Shown: positions 9,368-18,174 of the stretch, in pieces
Layout of the letters: each line of letters opens with the position of its first letter
Position numbering within the stretch: the first letter of the stretch is position 1
Translations under genes and position numbers: made by a program
Notes under the pieces: generated by a model
What the model saw: the letters and a program-made list of their open reading frames with translations, nothing else
Databases searched by the model: none
Told to the model about the DNA's origin: nothing
Assembly: GCA_017303795.1 (NCBI GenBank)
Contig: JAFLBR010000001.1
Location: forward strand, 531,285-595,284
Reading direction: 5' to 3'
From: Cytophagales bacterium
GTDB lineage: Bacteria; Bacteroidota; Bacteroidia; Cytophagales; Cyclobacteriaceae
DNA: 64,000 bases

Positions 9368-10683
9368 TGATGGTGAAACGCTTCTTCTGTTTCAGATACC
9401 TCAACATGCCCTTTTGAGTTGATGCTTGTAAGCAGTACGTTTTTTGTTTCATTGATCAGTAACGGATCAAATTTCGCGGCCACGCGAATGTAGTTTTCGG
9501 TAAAGCCGTGCATCAATCCGTCTTCCACATCGTTTTCAAAAAGTACGCTGAACGATTTGTTCAGGTTCGCTTCATAGAAGGCTCTTCTTTTCTTTTCGGA
9601 AAGTATATGCAGCATGCGTGAACGTTCATGGCGTACCTTCATGGGCACAACACCCGGTAGTTCAGCAGCAACCGTATTTTCCCGTTCAGAGTAGGTAAAC
9701 ACGTGCAGGTAGGAGACATTGAGTTCGTTCAGAAACTGATAGGTTTCTAAAAAGTGTTCATCTGTTTCCCCAGGAAAGCCCACAATCACATCTACACCAA
9801 TACAGCAGTCGGGCATTACTGATTTTATTTTTTCCACGCGACTGGTATAAAGCTCGCGCTGATACCGCCTGCGCATTAATTTTAAAATTGTGTTGGAACC
9901 TGATTGCAAAGGAATGTGAAAATGCGGCACCAGTTTGGAAGAACTGGCTACAAGATCAATTATTTCATCGGTAAGTAAATTGGGTTCGATAGATGAAATA
10001 CGCAACCGTTCAAGTCCTTCTACTTGTTCCAGTTCTTTCAACAAATCAACAAACCGGTCTTTTCGTTCGCCCTCGCGAATCCCAAAATCACCCGTGTTTA
10101 CACCGGTTAGTACAATTTCTTTTACACCGGTTGCTACAATCTTTTGGGCCTGTTCAAAAATGTTAGGAATGGTGTCGCTTCGGCTTGAACCTCTTGCTAA
10201 TGGAATGGTGCAAAATGTACACGAGTAATCGCATCCATCCTGAACCTTTAAAAATGTACGGGTGCGATCGTGAAGTGAATAAGAAGTATTGAAAGTATTA
10301 GCAGATTCAATGGCCGAGGCAAGTACCTGCGGTGCTTTGGGTCGCACAAAACCATCCAGTAATTCAACCAGCCTGAATTTTTCGGCTGCGCCAAGTACTG
10401 CATCTACTCCGGGTATTTCCGAAATTTCTTTTGGTTTAAGTTGTGCGTAACAACCAATAATTGCCACATAAGCATCGGGCGAAATGTTGCGTGCTTCGCG
10501 TACTACTTTGCGACATTTCTTATCGGCATTTTCGGTAACCGAGCACGTGTTGATAATAAAAATATCGGGTTGCTCCGTAAATTCTACCTTCTGGTATCCG
10601 GCATCTTCCATCTTACGCGAAATGGTGGATGTTTCGGAGTAGTTAAGCTTACAACCCAGCGTGTAGAATGCTACTTTCTTCAT
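9364..10683 (-). CDS. mtaB: tRNA t6A37 methylthiotransferase MtaB
   Basis: 439-residue radical-SAM methylthiotransferase that converts t6A37 to ms2t6A37 in tRNA decoding ANN codons. The N-terminal UPF0004 domain carries three cluster cysteines at 11, 47 and 78. The radical SAM CxxxCxxC is at C151, C155 and C158 (CDYSCTFC). A C-terminal TRAM-like region follows. The N terminus KVAFYTLGCKLNYSE is the MtaB form rather than MiaB. The gene faces away from the 10732 gene with 48 bases between. Confidence 0.95.
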   Translation of the reverse strand: MKKVAFYTLGCKLNYSETSTISRKMEDAGYQKVEFTEQPDIFIINTCSVTENADKKCRKVVREARNISPDAYVAIIGCYAQLKPKEISEIPGVDAVLGAAEKFRLVELLDGFVRPKAPQVLASAIESANTFNTSYSLHDRTRTFLKVQDGCDYSCTFCTIPLARGSSRSDTIPNIFEQAQKIVATGVKEIVLTGVNTGDFGIREGERKDRFVDLLKELEQVEGLERLRISSIEPNLLTDEIIDLVASSSKLVPHFHIPLQSGSNTILKLMRRRYQRELYTSRVEKIKSVMPDCCIGVDVIVGFPGETDEHFLETYQFLNELNVSYLHVFTYSERENTVAAELPGVVPMKVRHERSRMLHILSEKKRRAFYEANLNKSFSVLFENDVEDGLMHGFTENYIRVAAKFDPLLINETKNVLLTSINSKGHVEVSETEEAFHHH

Positions 10684-10691
10684 ATTTTACG

Positions 10692-10699
10692 CAAAGATA
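10692..10699 (-). promoter_or_regulatory. Candidate -7 element for mtaB
   Basis: Minus-strand TATCTTTG fits the Bacteroidota -7 consensus TAnnTTTG. It lies eight bases before the mtaB ATG, so the transcript would be almost leaderless. No clear -33 TTG at the usual spacing was found. Confidence 0.3.
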
Positions 10700-10731
10700 A
10701 TAGATCAGATTTGGCTAATAGCATCACCACA

Positions 10732-11235
10732 ATGAAGTTGTTAAAATTCGCCCGAATAGTAGCCCTGCTTTTCATTTTCCACATTGTGTTTTCGCTATTC
10801 CTGATTGTTAGCCCAACTTTTAATGCCGGGTTGCTAACTTTGGTATATCGAAAATATCTTTTACCGGGGCCGTTTTTTACCAAAGACCGGATTGAACAAT
10901 CGTATTCGCTACTGCTTTCATGCCAAGTGGGAAACGTCTGGCAGCCGGTTTCACAACCTGCGTTGGAAAACTACCATCGATTAATGGCTACGGGTAATCC
11001 AAAGGCTATGCTTCAAGCCCGATTAGATCGGTATTTTTATTATCAATACGTTATTTCAAAGCATAAAAATCCCAATGTTCAAATCAATCCGGAATTTGAA
11101 CAGTTGATAAACTATTATCAAAACTATTTTCCTGTCGGAACAGATTCGGTCAAGTTGATCTTTGTGAAAAAAGAAACCACTGACTTTGCGATTAAAGTGG
11201 ATACCCTTTACACGATTAAGCATGGGGTTGATTAA
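10732..11235 (+). CDS. Membrane-anchored protein of unknown function
   Basis: I chose the ATG at 10732 (MKLLKFARIVALLF) because it begins a clear signal-anchor. The frame is open further upstream only because it runs antisense to mtaB. The 167-residue protein has one N-terminal membrane segment (about 8-30) and an extracytoplasmic part rich in Tyr, Gln and Asn, with no motif I recognise. Its last 14 bases overlap the start of the HTTM-like gene, which suggests translational coupling and a shared function. Confidence 0.65.
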   Translation: MKLLKFARIVALLFIFHIVFSLFLIVSPTFNAGLLTLVYRKYLLPGPFFTKDRIEQSYSLLLSCQVGNVWQPVSQPALENYHRLMATGNPKAMLQARLDRYFYYQYVISKHKNPNVQINPEFEQLINYYQNYFPVGTDSVKLIFVKKETTDFAIKVDTLYTIKHGVD

Positions 11236-12049
11236 TCAGATTGATGTTAGTGTCAAGCGTATGTTGCTGGAAGATTCCCGAAAGGAACTTTTCTTTAAAG
11301 TACTTTATTTATTTGTGCTGATTAAACTATGGTTAAGTTGGTCTACACTGGAGTTGATAATCGAATTTGTTCCCGCAAGGGTGTACAGTCTGGTTGGGTT
11401 GGTGTTACATGCACCACTACAACTATTAAATTTCGGGGTTGGTGCTTTCGTAGTAGTGTTTAGTTTAATCTTGCTAATAAGTATTGTTGTTCATTTAAAT
11501 TACATCAGCGCGTTCCTTATTTTTTGGTTTTCGGTTTGCCTGAGTAAATTTTTGTTTCCTGTTTTGAATGGGGCCGACCTTGTGCTGAATTTATTTCTTC
11601 TTATTGGATTGGTTACTCCAACGTTTCCGGTTTTAAAGTTGCGGGGTATAACAGAATACCAGAAAGTAATTTCTGCGTTTGGAGTTTTGTTTGTTAAAGT
11701 TGAGATAGCCTTAATTTATTTTTTATCGGGTTACGATAAGTTAATCACCCCTTCGTGGCGGAATGGTAACGCCATATTTTCAGTAGCTAACCTGGACTAT
11801 TTTTCGAATCCCAATTTTTCCATGCAGCTATCAGGGATAAGCGTATTAGTAGTGGCTTGGTTAGTAATACTTTTCGAAATCTCTTTTGCTTTTTTTATCT
11901 GGTTCAAAAAATTCAGAAACTATTGGTTGATAGCCGGGGTAGTATTTCACCTGGGCATAATTGTTTTTATGGGCTTACTCGATTTTGGTTTGGTCATGAT
12001 TATTTCTTACCTGATTTTTCTACCGGCTAAAAAGTTAGATTCAAATTAA
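11222..12049 (+). CDS. HTTM-like multi-pass membrane protein
   Basis: 275 residues from the ATG at 11222 (MGLINQIDVSVKR). That ATG overlaps the preceding gene by 14 bases and is preferred to an ATG 12 codons earlier. About seven or eight hydrophobic helices are visible. The motif IYFLSGYDKLITPSWRNG, in the second half, resembles the conserved region of the HTTM/vitamin K-dependent gamma-carboxylase-like membrane family, and the C terminus ISYLIFL is also typical. Bacterial members are mostly uncharacterised, so no reaction is assigned. The protein ends one base before the 3' end of the convergent mutase gene. Confidence 0.65.
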   Translation: MGLINQIDVSVKRMLLEDSRKELFFKVLYLFVLIKLWLSWSTLELIIEFVPARVYSLVGLVLHAPLQLLNFGVGAFVVVFSLILLISIVVHLNYISAFLIFWFSVCLSKFLFPVLNGADLVLNLFLLIGLVTPTFPVLKLRGITEYQKVISAFGVLFVKVEIALIYFLSGYDKLITPSWRNGNAIFSVANLDYFSNPNFSMQLSGISVLVVAWLVILFEISFAFFIWFKKFRNYWLIAGVVFHLGIIVFMGLLDFGLVMIISYLIFLPAKKLDSN

Positions 12050-13777
12050 TCATGCTAAATCTTTTTCGATGGCTTTTATACGGGCATCCAAGGCAGCAGT
12101 AACGGTTGGAAAATCTGCTTTGGATTTCAGGTCAGCTTTAACGCTCACATAAAATTTAATTTTAGGCTCGGTTCCCGATGGGCGTACTGAAATTTTACTA
12201 CCATCTTCTGTATAAAATTGTAACACGTCCGACTTAGGTAAATCCAGTTGAGTTTCTTTGCCACTTTTAATATCTTTCTGAATGCTGCTTTTATAATCTA
12301 AAATCTGAGTTACAGGGCTACCAGCAAATTGTTTTGGAGGTGCGGTGCGAAATTTCTGCATCATCTCTTTAATCTCCTGTTCGCCCGTGGCACCTTTCCG
12401 TACCAGGTTAATTAAACCTTCTTTGTAATATCCAAAATCAACATACATCTGAATAAGCCAATCGTAAAGTGAGAAGCCTTCATCTTTGGCAGCAGCAGCC
12501 AGAGCTGCAAAAAATGCACAAGCTGAAACGGCATCTTTATCGCGAACAAAATCGCCTACCATGTAGCCGTAACTTTCTTCACCGGCCGCAATAAATTTCT
12601 TTTTGCCTTCCATCTGGCCCATTAATTCGGCTATGTATTTAAATCCCGTAAGGGTATTGTAGCAGTCAATTTGCAATTTGGTAGCAATGGTATCCACCAG
12701 TTCGGAAGTAACAATGGTTTTAGCAATGTAGCCACCGTTACGATCTGCTTCGCTCAGGTTTTTCATAATAAACCACATCATCAAACTAAAAGCCTGGTTG
12801 CCATTCAATAGAAAGAATTCTCCAGTGTTATCTTTAATACCAATACCCACCCGATCAGTGTCCGGGTCAGTTGCCATTACCAACTCAGCATTTTCAGCTT
12901 TTGCTTTTTGCAAAGCAAGTTCCATAGCCGATTGTTCTTCAGGGTTAGGTGAGTGCACTGTTGGAAAATTGCCGTTTGGCTCTCGTTGCTCCTCCACAAC
13001 CTTCAGATTAGTAAACCCAAGTCGCTTTAAACATTCGGGCACCATGGTTATGCCGGCACCATGTATGCTGGAATAAACCAATGCGATGTTTGCCTGGCGT
13101 TTGATGCTATCTTTTTTGGGGATCAGTCTATTTACTTCTTCGTAATAGGCATCTTCCACTTCTTTGCCAACCGTTTTTATTTTGGATGGATCAGCTTGAA
13201 ACTTAATGTTCTCAAATCCACCAATGGCATTTACTTCCGTGATTACATTCTTATCATGCGGAGGAACCAATTGCGCGCCACCTTGCCAGTACGCTTTGTA
13301 GCCGTTGTATTCTTTTGGATTGTGCGATGCCGTTATCACCACACCCGACTGACAATTCAAATACCGGATAGCAAACGAAAGCAGGGGAGTTGGCCGTAGT
13401 TCCGAAAACAGATACGCTTCAATTCCGTTTGCCGAAAAAATATCGGCAGTAACTTGTGCGAAGGCCGCGCTATTGTTGCGACTGTCGTAAGCAATGGCAA
13501 CTTTGATTTTACCAGTAAAGGATTTCTTAAGGTAGTTTGCTAAACCCTGCGTGGCTGCGCCAATGGTGTAGCGATTCATACAATTAGAGCCTACGCCCAT
13601 TACGCCACGCAGCCCTCCGGTACCAAACTCCAGGTCCTTATAGAAGCTGTCAATCAACAACTTGGTGTTGTCGGGTGTAAGCATTTGCTGGATGGTAGCC
13701 TTGGTTTGATCGTCAATAGTCGGGCTTTGTAGCCAGTTGTTGGCGCGTTGGGTAGCAATATTTAATAAATCGTTCAT
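12050..13777 (-). CDS. Phospho-sugar mutase (phosphoglucomutase/phosphomannomutase)
   Basis: 575 residues of the alpha-D-phosphohexomutase superfamily. Domain 1 has the catalytic phosphoserine loop TASHNPKEYNG (Ser151). Domain 2 has the metal-binding DPDTDRVGIG near 304-313. Domain 3 has the sugar-binding GEESYGY near 399-405. Domain 4 has the phosphate-binding RPSGTEPKIKF. All four are intact, so the enzyme should interconvert hexose 1- and 6-phosphates in the cytoplasm. The length fits the PgcA/PGM2-like branch found in Bacteroidota. Preference for glucose or mannose cannot be read from the sequence. Confidence 0.93.
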   Translation of the reverse strand: MNDLLNIATQRANNWLQSPTIDDQTKATIQQMLTPDNTKLLIDSFYKDLEFGTGGLRGVMGVGSNCMNRYTIGAATQGLANYLKKSFTGKIKVAIAYDSRNNSAAFAQVTADIFSANGIEAYLFSELRPTPLLSFAIRYLNCQSGVVITASHNPKEYNGYKAYWQGGAQLVPPHDKNVITEVNAIGGFENIKFQADPSKIKTVGKEVEDAYYEEVNRLIPKKDSIKRQANIALVYSSIHGAGITMVPECLKRLGFTNLKVVEEQREPNGNFPTVHSPNPEEQSAMELALQKAKAENAELVMATDPDTDRVGIGIKDNTGEFFLLNGNQAFSLMMWFIMKNLSEADRNGGYIAKTIVTSELVDTIATKLQIDCYNTLTGFKYIAELMGQMEGKKKFIAAGEESYGYMVGDFVRDKDAVSACAFFAALAAAAKDEGFSLYDWLIQMYVDFGYYKEGLINLVRKGATGEQEIKEMMQKFRTAPPKQFAGSPVTQILDYKSSIQKDIKSGKETQLDLPKSDVLQFYTEDGSKISVRPSGTEPKIKFYVSVKADLKSKADFPTVTAALDARIKAIEKDLA

Positions 13778-13828
13778 GGTATTTATGCCAATGTGAAAAC
13801 TTTGTTTTGAGATGTTCGTTTACCGAAG

Positions 13829-13836
13829 CAAATATA
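13829..13836 (-). promoter_or_regulatory. Candidate -7 element for the phospho-sugar mutase
   Basis: Minus-strand TATATTTG matches TAnnTTTG and lies 51 bases before the mutase ATG, within the divergent region shared with the 13851 gene. No -33 TTG at normal spacing. Confidence 0.3.
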
Positions 13837-13850
13837 AAATCTATTACACA

Positions 13851-14297
13851 ATGAAAATGAAAATTATTGTTGGCGTGATGCTAAGTTTTGCATCCACTTT
13901 TGCAGTAGCACAACAGTTTAAAGTAGTTACTGTGGTTGAATCTATTGTACCCGGAGGTATTGGTCGCTCGCGGATGATTGAAGAAAAACAGGATATTAAT
14001 CATAAAGATCTGACCACCGAGCGTACCGATGGTGGAAAGAGCGATCAGGGCGATATTAAACGTTCCGATATCAAGATTGATAATTTTAGCGAGACCAAGT
14101 TGCTTAACTTTTACAGTATTGCGGGTATCAATTTTCAAAACATTGCTTCGAACGATGCAGTAATCTCATCCAAGATTAATGATATGGTTAAAGAGGGTTG
14201 GGATCTGGTATTTGTCTCCAGCGCAGTAGAAAGTGATGCCGGTAAAAGCGATGGCGTAGGTATTTTTATTACGCGCCTATACTTCAAGAAAAAATAA
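13851..14297 (+). CDS. Small exported protein of unknown function
   Basis: 148 residues from the ATG at 13851, chosen because MKMKIIVGVMLSFASTFAVAQQ is a clean signal peptide. An ATG at 13857 would also serve. The mature part contains EGWDLVFVSSA followed by a basic FITRLYFKKK end. The pattern recalls small DUF4177-type proteins (a xxGWELV core), but this is a weak resemblance. A strong terminator follows 13 bases after the stop. Confidence 0.6.
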   Translation: MKMKIIVGVMLSFASTFAVAQQFKVVTVVESIVPGGIGRSRMIEEKQDINHKDLTTERTDGGKSDQGDIKRSDIKIDNFSETKLLNFYSIAGINFQNIASNDAVISSKINDMVKEGWDLVFVSSAVESDAGKSDGVGIFITRLYFKKK

Positions 14298-14309
14298 AGA
14301 AGGAAATAA

Positions 14310-14338
14310 GAAAGCTGCCGGGTACTCTGGCAGCTTTC
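14310..14338. terminator. Bidirectional intrinsic terminator
   Basis: Perfect 10-bp inverted repeat GAAAGCTGCC / GGCAGCTTTC with a 9-base loop, between the convergent 13851 and hppD genes. The A/T flanks make it usable from both sides. Confidence 0.8.
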
Positions 14339-14346
14339 TATTTGGT

Positions 14347-15441
14347 TTAAAGATTTCCGCGCAAGCCTTGCTCCATCTCAATGGCTTCAAACAAAGCTTT
14401 GAAATTTCCTTTACCGAATGATTTAGCGCCATTGCGTTCTATTATTTCGAAGAACAGCGTGGGGCGATCCTGAATAGGTTTGGTAAAAATCTGAAGCAGG
14501 TACCCTTCTTCATCGCGATCGATAAGAATATTCAGTTTCTTTAATGCCTGAAGATCTTCATTAATGTGTCCCACACGATCCAGCACATCATCGTAATACA
14601 CATCGGGCACGCGTAAAAATTCTACACCTCTTCGCCTTAATTCACTTACGGTATGAATAATATCATCTGTAGCAATGGCAATGTGTTGTACGCCTGCACC
14701 TTTGTAAAAATCAAGGTATTCTTCAATCTGCGATTTCTTTTTTCCGGAAGCTGGTTCGTTAATCGGAAACTTGATGTAGCCATTTCCATTGGAAACCACT
14801 TTGGACATCAAGGCGCTGTACTCCGTTGAAATATCTTTATCATCGAAGGTAATAAGCAGGTTAAAGCCCATTACTTTTTCGTAGAACTCAACCCAATGGT
14901 TCATCTTACCCAGTTCTACATTGCCCACACAATGATCTACATACTTTAATCCAATCGGCTCAGGGTTCCAACTGGTTTTTACAGCTTGATACCCCGGTAG
15001 GAAAGCGCCCTTATAATTTTTCCGTTCTACAAATGTGTGGAATGTATCGCCATAGGTATGAATAGATGAGACCACCACTTCACCAAAATTATCTTTTAAC
15101 GTAGCGGGTGCAATAGCAGGTGCGCCACCGCGGGCTACAGTTTCTCGAAACGATTTTTCGGCATCATCAACCCATAGTGCCAGAACTTTTACACCATCGC
15201 CATGTTTGGCTACATGCTGGGCTATTGGGGTATCGGGTTGCAAACTTGTAGTTAGCACAAACCGGATTTTACCTTGTGTAAGCACATACGAGGCGCGGTC
15301 GCGAACTCCCGTTTCGGGGCCTGCATAGGCAGTGAGTTCAAAGCCCATACAATGCTGGTAGAACAACGCGGTTTGTTTGGCATTACCTACATAAAATTCG
15401 ATGTGGTCGGTGCCTAGGATGGGTAGAAAATCCTGATTCAT
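14347..15441 (-). CDS. hppD: 4-hydroxyphenylpyruvate dioxygenase
   Basis: 364 residues. Converts 4-hydroxyphenylpyruvate to homogentisate in tyrosine catabolism. Two VOC-fold halves are seen. The Fe(II) ligands of the second half are all present: His170 (VDHCVGN), His253 (VQHIAIATDDI) and Glu332 (FFEIIER). The conserved C-terminal helix GNFKALFEAIEMEQ closes the active site. The gene is monocistronic here. Other homogentisate pathway genes are absent, although a tyrosine ammonia lyase, which competes for the same amino acid, lies 10 kb away. Confidence 0.96.
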   Translation of the reverse strand: MNQDFLPILGTDHIEFYVGNAKQTALFYQHCMGFELTAYAGPETGVRDRASYVLTQGKIRFVLTTSLQPDTPIAQHVAKHGDGVKVLALWVDDAEKSFRETVARGGAPAIAPATLKDNFGEVVVSSIHTYGDTFHTFVERKNYKGAFLPGYQAVKTSWNPEPIGLKYVDHCVGNVELGKMNHWVEFYEKVMGFNLLITFDDKDISTEYSALMSKVVSNGNGYIKFPINEPASGKKKSQIEEYLDFYKGAGVQHIAIATDDIIHTVSELRRRGVEFLRVPDVYYDDVLDRVGHINEDLQALKKLNILIDRDEEGYLLQIFTKPIQDRPTLFFEIIERNGAKSFGKGNFKALFEAIEMEQGLRGNL

Positions 15442-15462
15442 ACTTAATTAGTTGCTGTCCTT

Positions 15463-15470
15463 CAAAATTA
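15463..15470 (-). promoter_or_regulatory. Candidate -7 element for hppD
   Basis: Minus-strand TAATTTTG matches TAnnTTTG, 21 bases before the hppD ATG, giving a short leader. No -33 TTG at the expected spacing. Confidence 0.4.
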
Positions 15471-15530
15471 ATCAATCGGCAAGTTTTAATTTAGGCTCCG
15501 TTTCTATAATCTTGATAAAAATTTGAAGCA

Positions 15531-15938
15531 ATGGACGTAAAAGAACTTGACAAAGCCATACAGGAAATAGCTAATCGCAGAAATGCTTTAAGCAAGATTG
15601 ATTACAATAACCCCAAGTATGACGATCTGGAAGAAGAATTACACGACCTGGAAGACTCACTTCAGGTAAAATATGGCGATTATCTGGAAGAAATTCTGCA
15701 AGACGTACACGATAAATATTGCCCTGATACCGATGTGTTATATCCAATTGCTTATCTGGCTAAAACTTATGCTATAAGTGATAAAAATGAATTTTCTGTA
15801 ACAAACAAAGAAGGTGTTTTTGTTGAGGTTGATTCGATTCCAGGTAAGGATACGAAGCTGGTTCTTGTGCCTAATCCTATGCGAGTAATTTTAAACGTGG
15901 GGACAAATCAGCAGCAGGTTGTTTGGACAGCAAAGTGA
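15531..15938 (+). CDS. Acidic protein of unknown function
   Basis: 135 residues without signal peptide or membrane segment. Residues 1-60 are strongly acidic and look helical, possibly coiled-coil (EELHDLEDSLQ). Residues 60-135 look like a small alpha/beta domain ending NVGTNQQQVVWTAK. I recognise no family. The start MDVKELDKAIQ is the only good one. It is divergent from hppD (89 bases apart) and probably cytoplasmic. Confidence 0.6.
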   Translation: MDVKELDKAIQEIANRRNALSKIDYNNPKYDDLEEELHDLEDSLQVKYGDYLEEILQDVHDKYCPDTDVLYPIAYLAKTYAISDKNEFSVTNKEGVFVEVDSIPGKDTKLVLVPNPMRVILNVGTNQQQVVWTAK

Positions 15939-15956
15939 GTTTGAACTTCTGCATGA

Positions 15957-16026
15957 GTAGGCAGTAAGCAGTATTCAGTGGGCTGTAAATAGATTTGTTG
16001 CAAACTGCGGCTCTCCAACTGCCTAC
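15957..16026. repeat. Word-like intergenic inverted repeat
   Basis: A 9-bp perfect inverted repeat (GTAGGCAGT at 15957-15965, ACTGCCTAC at 16018-16026) encloses near-repeats of the word GCAGT/TCAGT. It sits between convergent genes (15531 gene and trpS). Two similar structures made of other words occur at 57106 and 57833. Confidence 0.55.
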
Positions 16027-16039
16027 ATTAAATTTGCTC

Positions 16040-17008
16040 TTAATACCCCAAGCTACTTCGCACTTTATTTAAAACTGAGCGGGCAATTACGCGGGCTTTG
16101 GCTTCGCTCTGTTCTAATTTCTTATCTAATTCAGCAGGGTTATTCATGTAGTAATTGAAGATCTCGCGCTCCTTGGCATACTTTGTCAACACTAAAGCCA
16201 ATAGTTCTTGCTTGGCGTGGCCGTACCCAAAATTTCCGGCCAGGTATTTTTGGCGTAGGGCTTCAGTTTGTTCAAGTGTTGCAATGAGTTTATAAATCGC
16301 GAATACGTTATCGGTATCTGGGTTTTTAGGTTCTTCCAACGGAGTGCTATCGGTTATAATCGTTCCGATTTGTTTCTTCAACTCCTTTTCAGGCAAAAAG
16401 ATATCGATGATGTTATTGTAAGACTTACTCATCTTCTGGCCATCAGTTCCCGGAATTGTCATAACCGATTCTTCAATGCGGGCTTCGGGTAACACAAAGG
16501 TTTCGCCATACTGATTGTTAAACGTGCTGGCAATATCGCGGGCCATTTCTAAATGCTGGCGCTGATCTTTTCCTACCGGAACAAAGTTGGCATCGTACAG
16601 AATAATATCGGCCGTCATTAAAACCGGGTAGGTAAACAATCCCGCATTTACATCGGATAGCCGATCGGACTTATCCTTAAACGAATGAGCATTGGCCAAC
16701 ATAGGAAAAGGTGTGAAGCAACTGAGGTACCACGTAAGCTCACACACTTCCGGAATCTGGCTTTGCCGATAGAGCAGATTTTTATCTACATCAAATCCAA
16801 AAGCCAACCAGGCCGCGGCAACTGCCTGCACATTGGCTTTGCGTGTTTGGGCATCTTTTATGGTGGTAAGCGAATGCAGATCGGCAATAAAAAAGAACGA
16901 CTCGTTGCCGGGTTGTTGCGAGAGTTTGATAGCGGGAATAATCGCGCCAAGCAGATTACCCAAATGCGGGCGACCACTACTTTGAATGCCTGTAAGAATG
17001 CGTGCCAT
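16040..17008 (-). CDS. trpS: Tryptophanyl-tRNA synthetase
   Basis: Class I aminoacyl-tRNA synthetase that charges tRNA-Trp. The start is set at 17008 (MARILTGIQSSGRPHLGN), the family N terminus. An ATG 29 codons upstream adds a segment foreign to the family. The HIGH-type motif is PHLG near residue 14 and the KMSKS loop is intact (GQKMSKSYNN). At 322 residues it is the standard bacterial length. Confidence 0.95.
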   Translation of the reverse strand: MARILTGIQSSGRPHLGNLLGAIIPAIKLSQQPGNESFFFIADLHSLTTIKDAQTRKANVQAVAAAWLAFGFDVDKNLLYRQSQIPEVCELTWYLSCFTPFPMLANAHSFKDKSDRLSDVNAGLFTYPVLMTADIILYDANFVPVGKDQRQHLEMARDIASTFNNQYGETFVLPEARIEESVMTIPGTDGQKMSKSYNNIIDIFLPEKELKKQIGTIITDSTPLEEPKNPDTDNVFAIYKLIATLEQTEALRQKYLAGNFGYGHAKQELLALVLTKYAKEREIFNYYMNNPAELDKKLEQSEAKARVIARSVLNKVRSSLGY

Positions 17009-17100
17009 AATTGGTTGCAAATAAAGGTAAGAATAGGGAATTGCCTTCAGCCACTGGTGAATTATTTGCTGGTAAGATCGCTTTGGAGGATTCAATATTT

Positions 17101-17108
17101 TAGTTTTG
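17101..17108 (+). promoter_or_regulatory. Candidate -7 element for the DUF1573 gene
   Basis: TAGTTTTG matches TAnnTTTG but ends only four bases before the ATG at 17113, so the transcript would be leaderless or the match fortuitous. Confidence 0.25.
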
Positions 17109-17112
17109 CAGA

Positions 17113-18171
17113 ATGAAATGGTCTATACTCTTTTTATTAATCCCCGGTTTGGTAATGGCTCAAATAACAGAGCCGGTATTTTTTAAGTCGAAGACTTACG
17201 ATTTTGGTGAGGTGGTGGAATCGGGTGGCAACGTGGAATATGACTTTACATTTACCAACCTGGCTAATCGTCCTATTCGGATTCTGAATGTGCAGGCTTC
17301 GTGTGGGTGTACCACTCCGGGTTGGACTAAAGAGACAATTTCTGCTTCGGGTTCTGGTTTTATTAAAGTCAGTTTTGATCCGAAAGGCAAACCCGGTTAT
17401 TTCAACAAAACGTTAACCGTTACTACCGATATTGAAAAGAACCCTATTGTACTTACCATTAAAGGAAATGTGGTAGATAAAAAATCGGGTGGCGATGAGT
17501 TGAAAGTTGTGATGGGTAACCTTCGTGTGAAGAGTAACTCGCTTACGCTTGGAAAAGTGTTTGTAAATAAGCCGGCTATTACTCAGGAGTTTAAAATTCA
17601 GAATGCAGGTTCAGAATCGATTACCATTAAACGCGCCAATGCACCTGCGCATATCAAAGTAACTACCCCAGTAACTTTACAAGCGGGCGAAACCGGAATG
17701 CTTAATCTGAATTATGATGCGAAGACATTGAATCGCTATGGTTTTATTGCCGATAGAATTGAATTGGTTACAACCGATGTGGATTCTATTAAAGCTATTT
17801 CTGTTTACGCTATGGCGGAAGAATTTTTCCCCACATTAAGTGCTACGGAAATTACCAAAGCACCGGTACTGTTAGCGAATAACTATGCGCTGGATTTTGG
17901 TAGAGTACAGCAGGGAACCAAAAGCGAATTAACCGTAAGTCTTCAAAATAAAGGTAAACAACCACTCACCATTCGCGAAGTGCAACCCAATTGTACGTGT
18001 GTGACTACTTCAGTAGATAAAAATCTACTTCAGCCAGGTGAAATAGCTACCATGAAAATTGTATTGGATACAAAAGGCCGAGCTGGAACGCAAAATAAAT
18101 CCATCACGATTTATTCAACCGATCCGCGCAATCCTGTGCAGCGGATTACCATGAGTGGGTTTATTGAGTAA
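17113..18171 (+). CDS. Exported DUF1573 protein, two domains
   Basis: 352 residues with a signal peptide ending at VMAQ. Two DUF1573 domains lie at about 20-125 and 245-350, each with the family pattern YDFGEVxxG...F.F.N and a Cys-containing loop (ASCGCTTP; PNCTCVTT). The intervening region (130-230) looks like another Ig-like beta domain. DUF1573 proteins are ASH/Ig-like exported proteins common in Bacteroidota. Their molecular role is not known. It diverges from trpS and converges with the 18175 lipoprotein gene, three bases apart. Confidence 0.85.
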   Translation: MKWSILFLLIPGLVMAQITEPVFFKSKTYDFGEVVESGGNVEYDFTFTNLANRPIRILNVQASCGCTTPGWTKETISASGSGFIKVSFDPKGKPGYFNKTLTVTTDIEKNPIVLTIKGNVVDKKSGGDELKVVMGNLRVKSNSLTLGKVFVNKPAITQEFKIQNAGSESITIKRANAPAHIKVTTPVTLQAGETGMLNLNYDAKTLNRYGFIADRIELVTTDVDSIKAISVYAMAEEFFPTLSATEITKAPVLLANNYALDFGRVQQGTKSELTVSLQNKGKQPLTIREVQPNCTCVTTSVDKNLLQPGEIATMKIVLDTKGRAGTQNKSITIYSTDPRNPVQRITMSGFIE

Positions 18172-18174
18172 TTG

